From an uncultured Clostridia bacterium (GTDB lineage: Bacteria > Bacillota > Clostridia > Christensenellales > Aristaeellaceae), in contig CAKTTL010000020.1 in assembly GCA_934615235.1 (NCBI GenBank), positions 1 through 38,207 of the forward strand: a stretch of DNA of 38,207 nt, read 5' to 3'. The translations under genes were made by a program, and so were the position numbers. Shown piece by piece: positions 1-11,600 of the stretch (the first letter of the stretch is position 1; every line of letters starts with the position of its first letter). The notes beneath the pieces are model-generated. The model ran no database searches and was not told where the DNA came from. It saw only the letters and a program-made list of their open reading frames with translations.

Positions 1-9
1 TAATCGACG

Positions 10-44
10 AAGCGGCGCAGGCAACGATTCTGCGCCGCTTTTTA
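10..44 (+). terminator. Rho-independent terminator of an upstream gene
   Basis: A perfect 10-bp GC-rich stem (11-20 paired with 30-39) with a 9-nt loop is followed by a T run at 39-43. The upstream gene is outside the window; the TAA at 1-3 may be its stop codon. Only about 30 nt separate the T run from the next start codon at 74, so the hairpin may act as an intra-operon attenuator rather than a final stop. Confidence 0.85.
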
Positions 45-73
45 TATACCAATCACATAGAAAAGAGGCGAAC

Positions 74-316
74 ATGAAAGGCTGGATAAAGCGCAAGGGC
101 GTATGCTGGATGGTAAAGGCGGCGCTCGTCCTGCTGGGCGGCGGCGCAGGATATCTGTATCACGCCCTCATCGGTTGCAGCACAGGCGGCTGCGTCATCG
201 CCGCCAGCCCGTGGCTGTCCGTCCTGTTGGGCGCGCTGCTGGGACTGGGACTGGCGACCGCCCAGCCGGACGCCGAGAAAACGGACGCTCCTGGCCATGA
301 AAGGAGAGACGAATGA
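74..316 (+). CDS. Small two-helix membrane protein, DUF6132-like
   Basis: This 80-residue protein has two hydrophobic segments, about residues 12-32 and 41-62. They are joined by a short loop carrying GCSTGGC (34-40). A basic N-terminus (KGWIKRKG) suggests that end stays in the cytoplasm, and a charged hydrophilic tail follows the second helix. The pattern GGxxGYLYHxxIGCxxGGCxI fits the small DUF6132 family, which has no established function as far as I know. The start at 74 follows a purine-rich AAAGAGG site. The stop overlaps the msrAB start (ATGA), so the two genes are translationally coupled. The paired cysteines beside an exported reductase invite a redox role, but that is inference. Confidence 0.75.
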   Translation: MKGWIKRKGVCWMVKAALVLLGGGAGYLYHALIGCSTGGCVIAASPWLSVLLGALLGLGLATAQPDAEKTDAPGHERRDE

Positions 317-1374
317 GAAAGCTAAAGAGAGGAATCGCCCTGCTGCTGGGCGCGCTGCTGCTTATGACGGCCGCGCTGGCGGAGGAGCCTATGACGAGCG
401 CGACGGAGGAAACCATGGAAAACGGGCATGTCATTTATCTGGCGGGCGGCTGCTTCTGGGGGCTGGAAAAGCTGATGCAGTCCATTCCCGGCGTGACGGA
501 CGCAGTCAGCGGCTACGCCAACGGCTCCGGCGAGGAAGACGCGAACTACAAAACGGTGGTCAAAGGACAAACGGGATTCCGGGAGACGGTGAAGGTGACT
601 TATGACCCCGAACGGGTCAGTCTGGACGCGCTGCTGCTGGCGTACTTTTACGTCATCGATCCCACGGTGGAAAACCAGCAGGGCAACGATGTGGGCAGCC
701 AGTACCAGACCGGCGTGTACTACGAGGACGACGCGTCCAGAGAGATCGTGGAGCGCATCGCCGCTCTGGAGCGGAGGCGCAGGGAGAAATTCGTGGTGGA
801 GATCGGCCCGCTGGTCAACTTCTTCCCGGCGGAGGAGTATCATCAGGATTATCTGGATAAAAATCCGAACGGCTACTGCCACATTCCCCGGGCGGAAATC
901 GAGCTGTTCTCCCGGTTGAGGATCGATCCGGGCGATTATCAAAAGCCCGCCGCCGAGGCCATCCGGGATAAGCTGACCGACGAGCAGTACCGGGTAACGC
1001 AGGAAAACGCCACCGAATCCCCCTTCCAGAACGAATTCTGGAACCAGTTTGAGAAGGGGATCTATGTGGACGTAGTCACCGGCGAGCCGCTGTTCTCCTC
1101 TGCGGACAAATTTGAAAGCAGCTGCGGTTGGCCCGCCTTCTCCAGACCCATCGAGGAGCCTGCGGTGGTAGAACTGCCGGACGACAGCCACGGCATGCGC
1201 CGCACTGAGGTGCGCAGCCGGGCGGGGGATTCTCACCTTGGCCATGTGTTCACCGGCGATCGGGAAAGCCCCAACGGCGTGCGCTATTGCATCAACAGCG
1301 CGTCCCTGCGCTTCATCCCCTACGAAAAGATGGAGCAGGAGGGATACGGCGAGCTTATGAGCCTGTTTGAATGA
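313..1374 (+). CDS. msrAB: Exported peptide methionine sulfoxide reductase MsrA-MsrB fusion
   Basis: The 353-residue protein reduces oxidised methionine in proteins. MsrA acts on the S epimer and MsrB on the R epimer. A signal peptide covers residues 1-23 (basic MRKLKR, Leu/Ala core, cleavage near ALA-EE), so it should act outside the membrane. The MsrA half has GGCFWG with catalytic Cys47, and YHQDYL and NPNGYC near 176-189. The MsrB half has CGWPAF (271-276), GDSHLGHVF (305-313) and RYCINS with catalytic Cys326. The two CxxC zinc pairs of many MsrB proteins are absent: the first position reads YVDVVTGEPLF and the second is replaced around SRAGD. This is therefore a zinc-free MsrB. The start at 313 is set by GGAGAG just upstream and the 4-nt overlap with the small membrane protein. 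An extracytoplasmic MsrAB needs an electron donor; none is visible here. Confidence 0.95.
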   Translation: MRKLKRGIALLLGALLLMTAALAEEPMTSATEETMENGHVIYLAGGCFWGLEKLMQSIPGVTDAVSGYANGSGEEDANYKTVVKGQTGFRETVKVTYDPERVSLDALLLAYFYVIDPTVENQQGNDVGSQYQTGVYYEDDASREIVERIAALERRRREKFVVEIGPLVNFFPAEEYHQDYLDKNPNGYCHIPRAEIELFSRLRIDPGDYQKPAAEAIRDKLTDEQYRVTQENATESPFQNEFWNQFEKGIYVDVVTGEPLFSSADKFESSCGWPAFSRPIEEPAVVELPDDSHGMRRTEVRSRAGDSHLGHVFTGDRESPNGVRYCINSASLRFIPYEKMEQEGYGELMSLFE

Positions 1375-1417
1375 CCAAGCGCCCGTTCTTCCAAATAACG
1401 TTGCTGGCGGAATGCCT

Positions 1418-1452
1418 GAACCGAAAAGGACAGACGGAGACCGCGGTTCTTT
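1418..1452 (+). terminator. Possible weak terminator after msrAB
   Basis: GAACCG (1418-1423) can pair with CGGTTC (1444-1449) across a 20-nt loop, followed by only three T residues. It lies 44 nt after the msrAB stop. The stem is short and the tail poor, so this is weak. The better terminator for rightward transcription is at 1854-1899. Confidence 0.25.
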
Positions 1453-1471
1453 GACAGAATCGCGATCTTCT

Positions 1472-1675
1472 TTACGTCTCATTGCTATCGAGCGTATAAA
1501 AAAGAGTTCCTATATTGCTACCCGAAGAATGGAATTTGATTGAATCCCTTTCAACCCAAATTCTGCGTTCAGGATTATAAACATCAAGGAAGACGCGCAC
1601 GACGTCACCAGATCCCAGCGTCGCAGACACACTGGCGGAAATGTCGGAATCAATAGTAAATGGTTCTATCCGCAA
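1472..1675 (-). pseudogene. Unrecognised ORF remnant, low GC
   Basis: A 67-codon reading frame starts at TTG 1675 and could extend upstream to 1693, where an in-frame TGA closes it. Its amino-acid make-up looks protein-like (for example GDVVRVFLDVYNPERR, then IGTLFYTLDSNET at the end), but I recognise no family. In another frame just upstream, ATG 1767 opens MGNQRKIRIPGLPVVIEIV and stops at 1708, which could be the front of the same broken gene. No ribosome site precedes either start. Base composition is clearly more AT-rich than the flanking genes. It may be the decayed tail of an acquired gene, or a chance frame. Confidence 0.3.
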
Positions 1676-1853
1676 TTCAATGGTGGGAAGAAATCATAAG
1701 GAATCAGCTACACAATCTCTATCACGACAGGGAGGCCGGGAATTCTTATTTTTCTCTGATTTCCCATGCAAACGCAAAAGCTTAAACGCTTCCGCTCTAT
1801 ACATAGGTAAACTTCCAGCGTGTTTCAGATACTGCACATATGGACGGAAAAAG

Positions 1854-1899
1854 CGGAGGAACCCTGCCAAAAACAAACGGGGGGTTCCTCCGATTTTTT
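1854..1899 (+). terminator. Strong, probably bidirectional terminator
   Basis: A perfect 11-bp stem (1854-1864 paired with 1882-1892) with a 17-nt loop is followed by six T residues at 1894-1899 on the + strand. On the - strand the same stem is followed by C then five T. It sits between convergent transcription units and would stop rightward transcription before it runs antisense into the giant gene. It may also back up the giant gene's own terminator. Confidence 0.85.
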
Positions 1900-1968
1900 G
1901 TAGCGTTATTCTGCACAATCCGCAAGCACCGCCGCAACTGCTCATGAAAACGACGGCTTCCGTCACGC

Positions 1969-1992
1969 AAAAAAAGGATGGTGCTCCCATCC
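1969..1992 (-). terminator. Terminator of the giant-protein operon
   Basis: Read on the minus strand, GGATGG (1992-1987) and CCATCC (1981-1976) form a 6-bp stem with a 5-nt loop, followed by seven T residues (1975-1969). It lies 18 nt after the stop codon of the giant gene and is the natural end of that operon. Confidence 0.75.
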
Positions 1993-2009
1993 CTTTTCCG
2001 CTGCGCTTT

Positions 2010-2690
2010 TCAGCGCGTTTCGATCGTTTTACCCTCCGCGTTCACGATGGCCTGCACGGGAATTTCCCCGGCCTGCCACATCATCTCAAACGTCTCTGCA
2101 TCGAACACTGCGAACTGCGTATAGCCCAGGTTCGCCGTGCCCAGCCTGTCGAGCGTGAAGTAGAGCCTGCTGCCATCCATGACCGTGGTTTTGATGCAGA
2201 CAAGCCTGCCGTCCACACAGCAGAGCACATAGAGCGTCTCGCCTTCAAGGTGGGTTGCCGGTTTGCCGCCGAGCTTCTCCAGATCGAGCATGAAATACAT
2301 TCTGCCGTCGCACAGCGTTTTGGCCTCTCCAAAGACGCCCAGCGCGAAGTCGTACAGCGTCTTGCTCTCGGCGATCAGGTTCCAGAGGAAACCGCAGCCG
2401 TCGCAGACTGCATTTTCGATCAGGATTTGCAGCGCTTCCGCGCTATGGAAGGCGGCGCAGCGCGCGCTGTATTCCGTCAGGCGTGCGCATTCGCAGCGCA
2501 GGTGCTTCAGCAGCGCGCCGTAGAGCAGCCGCGCAAGGTGGTTGGTGTTGATTACCTCCAGGCGCGCGCTCTTGTCGAACCTGCCGCACACTTCGACGCC
2601 GCTCTCCGGATCGACCAGCCTGCGCCAGCCGTCTTTGACAGGCGCGTCAGCGCCCGGTCCAGCATCCGTTCCATCCGAACTCGAACCGCC
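2010..2690 (-). other. Cys-rich C-terminal domain of the giant protein
   Basis: Residues ~10378-10603 are unlike the rest. Ten cysteines occur in about 200 residues (VEVCGRF, LRCECARL, SARCAAF, AVCDGCGF, TLCDGR, VLCCVDG, LVCIK). A helical, Leu/Ala-rich first part leads into a beta-sandwich-like second part ending near LGYTQFAVFDAETFEMM. The last residues VNAEGKTIETR carry no LPXTG, hydrophobic anchor or barrel. It may be a globular cap or anchoring/docking domain; its family is unknown to me. Confidence 0.6.
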
Positions 2691-5600
2691 GTGGATGAAG
2701 AAGTTGCGATACCACACGCCGCCGCGCAGCGAGTTGAGATCGACCTTGCCGCTCACGTCGATGCGAATGGGCGCGTCGGGCTTTCCGATATCGTCGCGCG
2801 CGTTGATGGTCAGATCGTTGGCCTTGATGACGCCGTCCGGCGATGTGTTGATGTCGCCGTCGGTCTTGATATCCACCGTATTGCCGATGATCTCGTCGAC
2901 AATCAGCTCGCTCGATTTGTTGTCGATAAAAATATCATCGCCTTTTGCGGAGATGCGGTCAGAGTCGATCTCGAGCGGATCGTCCTTGCTGCCGATGTCG
3001 CCGTTAGCGTTGATATCGAGGTCTTTCGCGTCAATCCGCGTGCCGTCCTTCTGGCTGACACTGCCGTCCGCATCGAGGTCGAAGCGATCCGCAACCACAT
3101 CGTCAAGCGTCACGTCGCCGTTCACGTCGACGTCCACATCGCCGCCGCGCGCGCCCAATTCGCCGGCGTCCACGTGGAGCGGGCCGTCCTCGCCGCCGAT
3201 CTTCGTCGGCTTGTCGCCAGTTGAAATCGCGTCGAGGTGGATCTTATCGGCCTTGATCGCCGGTTCCTTGCCCGTCGAGGTGATATCGCCCACTGCGGTG
3301 ATGTCCGCGTCGCCCCCGGCGGTGATTTCATCGATGGTCACATCCTTCGTGCTGGCAATTTCCACATCGCCCTTCGCGTCGATGGTCAGCTTGCCTTCCG
3401 CGTCGACAGTCAGTCTGCCGCCGTTATCACCCGCCACGTCGCCTCCGGAGACGATCGTCACATCGCCGCCGGCGACAATCGCCGCGGGCCTGTCCGTGTC
3501 GTCCTGTCCGGGCGCGAAGCCCGCGCCGGTTTCGTCCGCAGGCAGCGGGCCGGCCTGGGCGAGCGCATCCTTTGCGTCCTTTTCGGCTTTCTCGGCGCGG
3601 TCCAGCGCATCCTGCGCGGCCTTCGCCGCATCTTTGGCCTGCTCGCAGGCCTCGTTTTTCGCCCTTGCGTCTTCACGGGCGTCTTCGGCTTCTTTCAGGG
3701 CGGCTTCCGCCTTGTCGAGCGCTTCGCGCCTCGCTTTCACGTCGTCCGACCCCTCGTCCGCGGGAATGATGCCCGTGTTCGCGTCGAGATACGCCTGATA
3801 CGCCTGCTCATACGCATTCTTCGCAGCGCCGAGCGCCGTTTCAGCGTCGGCAAGCTCCTGCGGAGCGGATAAGAGCGCGTCGCGTTCCGCATTGGCCGCG
3901 TCGAGCGCCTTCTGCGCGTCTTCACGCTCCGTCTGCCGGTTCGCCGCTTCTCTGGCCAGACCGGCCAGCTTCTCCGCTTCAGCCAGCGCCGCTTTCGCGT
4001 TGGCAAACGCCGTCTCGGCCTCCGCAAGCGCCTGCTTCGCATCCGCATCCGCTGTTTCGGCTTCAGCCTTCGCGTCGTAGGCTTTCTCCAGCGCCTGCTG
4101 GGCGTTGCCGTTGTCGTTCTTCGCTTCGCTGACAAGCGCTTCAGCCTGGCGCACGGTTTCCTGCGCGGCCTTTACGTTCATTTCAGCCGCTTCGACGGCC
4201 TCCTTGTCTCCGCTCTGCTGCGCGTTCTTCAGCGCGGCGTTCGCGTCGTCAAGGGCTTTCTTCGCCTTCTCAAGCGTCTGATCCGCATTATTCAGTTCTT
4301 CCAGGCGGCTGCGCGCGCTGTCATAGGCTTCGTTCGCCTGCTGCAGCGTTTCGGCCGCACGGTCCGCGTTCTCCTGCGCTTCGTCACGCGCACGCTGCGC
4401 GTCCTCGCGCTTCTGCTGCGCGGCGGCTTCTTTCTTGGCGGCGGCCAGCGCCCCGGCATGCGCGTCGGAGCCGGCGTTGTTCGCGGCCTTGTTCAGCGCG
4501 TCAAGAGCGCCCTTTGCGCTTTCGCGGGTCGTATCGTCGCCGTTTTCGACGGAGATCAGCAGCCTGCGCGCCTCATCCACGGCGGCGCATGCCTTTTCAT
4601 AGGCCGCTCTGGTTTCTGCCGTCGGGTTGTTGATGTAGTCCTGATACGCGTCGTATCGCGCGTTTTCCGCGCTGAGCAGATATTCCGCCGTCGCGCGCAT
4701 ACCTTCGTCCTTCGCGCCGTTCACCTTCAGCTGCGCGTCGAGCGCGCTGTTGGCGTAGTCGAGCGCCGTAAGCGCCTGCTTCCATGCCTTCTCGGCGGCT
4801 TCCAGCGCCGCGACGGCCGCGCCGGTGTCGTTTTGCGCCTGTTTGAGCGCATCCTCGGCCGCCGCCTTCTTCGCTTTCAGCGCTTCAGCGTCTTGCGCAA
4901 GCTGTTTCCCGGCTTCTTCGGCTTCGGCGAGCGCCTGCTGCGCGCTTTCCATTTCTTTGCGCGCGTTCTCCAGCGCGTCGCTGCCGGCGTTCGGATCGGC
5001 CGCAAGCGCCTCATAAGCGGCGCGGGCGTCGGCCTCGCGCTGCTTCGCCTCGTCAAGCGCGGCGGCCTGTTCGGCCTGCGCTTCGCCGGCGGCGGCAAGG
5101 TTCTCTTTCGCCTGCTCCAGTTCCAGTTCGCGCTGGCGGATCAGATCGGTGTAATCGCCGTTGCGGGCATACGCTTTGCGGTAAGCCTGCACGGCTTCGT
5201 CAAGCTTCCCGGCAATTTCGCCGGCGGAGGCGCCGTTCGCGCGCGCGGTTTCAATTTCCTCCAGCGCCGCGTCGAGCGCGTTTACCGGATCGGCTTTCGC
5301 CTTTTCAAGCGCTTCGTTCGCAGCGGCGAGCGCCTTTTCGGCTTCCTCTGCGCGCCGCTTCGCCTCGTTGAGCTGGCGCAGCGCTTCGAGCGCGCCCTCG
5401 GACGATTCTCCGCTCATGGCTGCCTGCTCGGCGTACGCCTGCGTGGCTTTCGCAAGCGCCGCGCTCGTATCGGCGGCGGCCGCTTCGGCGTTCTTCACGC
5501 CGGTGCGGGCGGCTGCAAGCGCTTCGCGCGCCTTGATCACATGATCGCCGTAGTTGATTAGATCCAGATCGCTCGCGGCCTGCTTAAACTCGCGCCTGGC

Positions 5601-8600
5601 CCTGGTTTCGTTTTCCTGCGCCTGCTGCACGCGGCCGATCACGCCGTCGATTCCGCTCTTGCCGGTATCGAGCACGCTGCCGCCAACGGCCAGGTTCAGG
5701 TTTCCGCCCGCTTTGATTTCGCCTACGCGCAGATCGCCTTCAGGCTGGCGGACGCTGATGTTCTCGCCGCTCAGCGAGACCGTGCCGCCGTTGGCCGCGT
5801 CGGTCGCGATGACGAACGGCGCGTCAGCGCCTTCGCCGATATCGCCGCCGTTGACCAGCGTAACGCTGCCGCCGGAAATGGCGGTGCCTGTCAGCGCTTT
5901 GTCGCTGCCGCTGACGATCGTGATATCGCCCTTGCCCAAGGTCGTCACATCCGCGTGGTTTTCCTTCGTGTTCAGGTTCAGCGTAAGGTCGCCCTCGGCG
6001 TTCAGGTTTACGCCGCCCTCCGCGTTCACGGTCATCTCGCCGCCGACGGCCACGGTCGTGCGGTCGTCCCTGGAGGCGATTGCACCGGTTTCGGCGGTGA
6101 GGGTCGTGTCGCCCGCGGAGCGGATTTCACCCGCGCCCACGTCGCCGGTCAGTTCGGTGAGGTAAATACCGCCGTTCTTCGCGTTCGCGTTCAGTTCCGT
6201 GCCGGCGGCGCTGTCGTACACGCGCAGCCAGTCGTAGCGGAGCGCCACGGTCAGCGCGGAGCCGGTCTGTTCGCCGTTTTCGTCAAACGCGCCGAAGGTC
6301 ATGTAAACCGTCTCGCCGTCCTGGCTCGAAAGCGCGTATGCGGCGCGCAAATCGCGCAGCGTTATCTTCGCGTCAACACGGCGGCCGTCCGCGTCGATGA
6401 GCGTCACGGGGATCAGCGTATACGGATCCTGCTGCCAGTTGCCTTCAGGCCGCGCAAGTTCCTCGTAGCGCAGCGCCGTTTCGATGCCCACGATCGAGCC
6501 GAACTCGGTGCTGCCGTTCGCGTCGCCCGCCTGCCTGCCGGTCTGAATTGCATCGGTCGCGTTGACGACCTTCACCAGGCTGTTTGCGCGTTCCTCGACG
6601 ACCAGCGTCCGCTCCGCGCTGCCGATGTTCTCCTGCGCGGCGAGCGTAATCCGTTTGCCGTTGACATGCGCGTTGTTTTCATAGCCGGCCTGCAGCCCGG
6701 CGCGGTTCGCGTTCGTTCCGTCCAGCGCCACGCCGTAGATCGATCCGCCGTCGGCCGTCACGGACACGTCGCCGCGTTCGGAGTAAAGGCTGCCGAGCGT
6801 CGCGTCGCCCTCGTCCACAGTCAGGCCGATGTGCCCTTCATTATACAGGTACAGTTCACCGTCCGCGCTGCCGATGGAAACGTTCAGGTCGCGCGCGTCG
6901 GAGTCGATATAGGTGTTGGCGATACGATAAGCGCTGGCGGCGGCGTTCTGTTCTCCGCGCAGAGCGCGGTTAAGACGCTCGTGCGCATCCGCCACTTTCG
7001 CCTGCCGGGCGGTAATCTCCGCTCCGGCGGCGGCAAGCGCGTTCTCCGCCGCGTCGAGCTTCGTCCGGGCCGCGTCGCGCGCGGCGAGCGCGGCGTCGTA
7101 TTGCGCCGTTCCGGGCCGGCTGTTGGCAAGCGCCGTCTCGGCGTTTTCGCAGGCGATCCTCGCCTCGGCCTGTTCCGTCTGCCTTCCGACGTATTCGGTT
7201 TCGGCGTTTTTCAGCGCCGTTTCCGCGTCGCCCAGCGCCTTCCTGGCGTCGTCCAGCAGTTCTCCGGCCAGATCCAGCAGCGCCTTTGCGCGTTCGTTCG
7301 CGCGCTTGAGCGAGCCTTCGGAGTAAATCGTTTCCGCGTTCGTCGCGGCTACGGCTTCATCCAGCGCGTTGAGCGCGCCGTCCAGATCGCCTTGATCGCG
7401 CGCCGTCCGCGCCGCTTCGGCCCTGGCCTGCGCGTCCGCCTCGTTCGAGCTTCCGCCCTGACGGTCGTAACCGGCGTAACCGGCGCTGCGCTGCGCGATT
7501 TCAGGCAGCAGCGCGTTAATTTCATCCTGCGCGGCGGCGGCTTCTCCACGCCGCGCGGCGATTTCCGCTTCTTTCGCAGCAACCGCGTCGTTCGCGTTCG
7601 TCAGGCGCGCCTGGAGCGCGTCGACTTTCTTCTGCTGCGCCGCGATCGTGTTTGCGTTCGCGCCCTGCGCGGTCAGGTTTGCAAGCGCCGCCTTTTCCGC
7701 GGCCAGCTGACCCGCAAGGCTGCGCGCGGTTCTCTGTGCCGCGTCGCGCTCGGTCAGCAGCGTGCCGACGGCCGTTTGCGCGGCGTCGCGCGCCGCTTCG
7801 AGCTGCGCCTTCTGCGAGGCAAGCCGGCTCAGCGCCTGCGCATCGGCCTTGACGGCCGCTTCCTTCGCCGCCGCAAGGATTTCGTCGCGGTAGGCCGCGT
7901 CGCTGTTGTTGAGGAGGAAGTTGATCAGATCCTGCATCGTGCCGCCGCTGACCGCGTTGCCCGCCAGATCATAGGCGTAAACGATGCCGCCCTCCTGATA
8001 GAGCCTGTCGTAAATCTTCCGCGCGTCCACCTTTGCGTAGAGCGCGTTCAGCTGCGCGTCGTCGCTGCCCGTAAGCACCGCGTCGAGCAGGACGTCAAGC
8101 ACCGTCCTCTGGTAATAGCCGCTCGCGGCGTTTGCAATTTCCTTGCGCGCCGCGCTGACGAACGCGCCGCCGAACACCGCCGCAATGCTGTCCTCAGTCA
8201 CGTTGCCGCGGCTGTCGGTCACCATTTTGCGGATGTAGTCGGTCAGATCCACATTCGTCATGTTCGTCCAGGCGTGGGGCTTTCCGCTCTGGCGGTACAC
8301 TTCGCCGCCGCGCTTGAGAATCCACCTGGACAGCGCGGCCTGATCGAGCGCCGGCAGCAGCACGTTATAGAACCGCTCGTCCGCGTAGCCGGCGTAATCG
8401 CCGCGAATCAGCGCGTCCGCAGCCAGCGCCGCGCGCGCCGCGTCGTAGCCCTGCTCGATGAAATACTCGTACACATCCCGGCGCAGGCTGCCGTCGTCCG
8501 CACGGGCGCAGCCGTCGAGGAACAGGTTCCTCACCCGATCCACGCGCACGATGATCTCTTCTGGAACGTCGACGTACAGCCAGCGCTCCGCGCTGCCGAT

Positions 8601-11600
8601 ATCGCCGCCCGCGCTCAGTCTGAGCGAAGCGTCCTTCTCGGGATGCAGCGCGTCGGCACGGCTCGACGGGTCCGTGAAGCGGATCATGTTGTTCTCCTCA
8701 TGCCGCGCCTGAATGTTCTCCGCGGCAATGAGCCTCAGGTTCGTCTTTTTGCCGATAATCCGGTCGAAGAAGAGATTCGCGTCCGTCGAGCGCAGGAGAA
8801 CGTCCGCGTACTCGCTCTCGAGCGCCGAGAAAACCAGATCGTTGCGGCTGAGCACGGTCAGCTGCGCGCGCGCGCCGCGCGCCGCGTCGCCGCGCGCCAG
8901 CGCGTCGGGTGTCGCGATATTCTGCGCGTCGCGCGTGAAGGTCACGCCGCCCTCTGTGGATGCGAGCGTCACGCGGCCACCGTCCTCGATGGTCAGCGCG
9001 CGCGGCGCGATCCGCTCGGCTTCAGCGAAATCCAGCAGGTTATACCGCAGCGCGATATCGCCCAGCGTCGTCACGTTCACGCTGCTCTGACCGACGCCCG
9101 CGTTAAGCGAGCCGTCCTTCAGCCGTGCGCCCGCGATCGTCCAGTTCCCCGCCGGCACGCCGCCGCGCACCGATTTGATGTTGATCTCCGTGCCGTACGC
9201 GCGCCCGCTCTGCGCGAAGTTCGCGTCGGTCATGGATTTTCCGTCCTTAAAGATGTCCTTATGCGTCACGGTGTCGGGATCGTTGCCGTACAGCTCCTCG
9301 CCGCGCGGGTTGCTGAAGGTCTGATCGGTGTTCTTGGAGTTTTCGGTGTTCACCTTCATCTCCGCGATATCCACCGTGCCGTACACGTCGAGGTCGATCG
9401 TGCTGGCCGTCGCGTACAGGTCGGTCGTGTTGTCGATTCCGCCGCCGCGGCTGCCTGTACGGAAGACCAGTCCGCCTTCTTTCACGGCGACATACACGCC
9501 CAGCTTTTCCATCTCGCCGGTATCCCTGCGACGGATGGACAGGTCGTCGTTCGACCAGTAGACCAGCACGGCGGGCGTGGCGTATTTGTCGTCCATGTTG
9601 ACGATTTCAACGCCGCTCCTGGCCGCGGCCCTGAGCCTGCTGCCAAAGATATACCAGGTCTTGCCGGTAATGGAATCCTGCTGCACTTCCATATCCATCA
9701 CGGAAATCTGCAGCGAGAAGTGGTCGATACGGATACTGCCGGCGATGTCGATTTCCATGACGCTGCCGCGCAGATCCCATTCGGAGGCTTCCAGCACGTC
9801 GCCCACGCCGTCGCCGTCCTCATCGATAAAGTAGTCGGCCACGGTGAGCGATCCGGCGGTGGATGTCACCTTACCGGTCGATTCGAGCATTCGCAGCGTG
9901 TCGCGCACGACGACGTCGCCCTTGACGGTCACGGTGATCGTCGAACGGTCAATCAGCCATCCGTCGTAATAGTTGCCGGCGCCCACGTTGCGCAGGGTGT
10001 AAATCCAGTCGTTCCCGTCGATTCCCTGCGCCGCGCCGAGCGTGCCGTCCGCGCCGAAGGCGTAGAACTTGTTGCCGCTCTCAAGATACAGCTGCGTTTT
10101 ATCCTCCGTCACAAACAGGCTGTAGCCGCTGTGCAGGAGAGTGAAGCGGGTTTCGTCGGTTTCGACCGGCGCAAAAGCGCCGTCCTTGAACTGATACCAT
10201 ACGCCGTCCTTGCGGTAGCGAATTTCGCCCGCCTCGCTCCTGTAAATGTCGAAGCGGCTGTCGGCGGAATCCATGCCGCCGTTCTCGCTGACGATGGTCA
10301 GACCCAGATTCGTCTGCACGCCGGACGGGTCGGTGATCGTATCCTTGAAAAAGCTGTCCTCCACAGTGATGACGGGACTGAATTCCTCGTCCGCGGAGAT
10401 TCGATCGTTTTCGTCGCTGAAGATCTTCACGCCGTCGTAGCCGGAAATCTTCACGGCCGAGCGCTTCACTTCGACCGTCTTGCCGCGGTATACGCCGGTG
10501 TTCGCCGTCAGCGCGGCCGCGGCGTTCGCCGCGTACAGGTGCGAGATGTGCACGTCGTTTTCCGCCGTCAGGGTCAGCTTCGCGTTTTCGACGCGGAAGG
10601 ACGGATGCGCCGCAGCGGCGGAATCTTCATTGATGAAGCTGCCGCCCGCGACGATCTCGTTCACGCCGCCGGACAGAATCGCGTCGCCGAGGATCGTCAC
10701 ATCGCCCGCGGCCCCGAGCGCGCTGTCCATGCCGGTAAGCATCTCGTCGATGCGAATTTCCTGCTTCGCGCTTTCGAGCGTCACGCCGCCCTTGCCGTAT
10801 ACGTCGTCGATGATGATTGCGTCGGCAAGCGCCTTCAGGCTGAACCGGCCCCTGCCGTCGAGGCGGTAGAGCGTCTCCCCTTCCTTCGGGCTCGCGACGC
10901 GGGTGTAATCGTAGCAGCCGGGCGTTTCAAGCGCGGCGCGCGTGTAATAGGTTTCGTTTTCGTCGATGGTATCGGCCTCGACGGGCGTTCCGGTCAGAAT
11001 ATCGATCACGGCGACCTTGCCGCCCACCGTAACGCTCATGCTGCCGGCCGCCGCGATGATTTCGCCGTTCATCGTGAAATCGCCGCGCACGTCGAGCGTG
11101 CTGTCCACGCCGCCGGTCTGGCGGATGGTATCCGCGGCGAAGCCGCCGCCGGTCTTGACGGTCACCTTCTCGTCCTCGCCGGAAGCGATCGTCAGGTTCC
11201 TGATCGCGACGTCGCCTGCCGCGTCGATTTCCAGCGTACCGGAAATATCCCACGTCTTGCCCGTGAGGCTGCCGGTAAGATCCATACCGATCTTCGTGCC
11301 CGCTTCGCTCGTGATGCGGTCGATCACCGCGTCGCGCACGATCGTGTTCAGTTCGCCGCCGTGAATCACGTCGACCTTCCCGCCGGTCACCGTACCGTCG
11401 CCGGTGATCTTGAGGAGCTTGCCGTCGATGACGGTGTCGCCCAGCTCGTACACGCCGTCCTTGTCGATCTCGACGAACGTATCCGTCTCGATGACCGTCG
11501 TGCTGTCTGGATCGAGGTTGTAGAACAGCGCCTTGCCGCCCACGCGCATCTCCAGCGGATTTTCGTCCGTGCCGATGCTGCCCTCGCTGGCGGAGTAGAT

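Noticed and set aside
2010..2690. LPXTG, SLH or autotransporter barrel at the C-terminus
   Set aside because: Searched by eye in the last 300 residues; no such motif, and no terminal Phe or Tyr pattern.
1641..3224. 527-codon + strand frame at the end of the giant gene
   Set aside because: Runs through both terminators and the antisense of the coding end; no domain.
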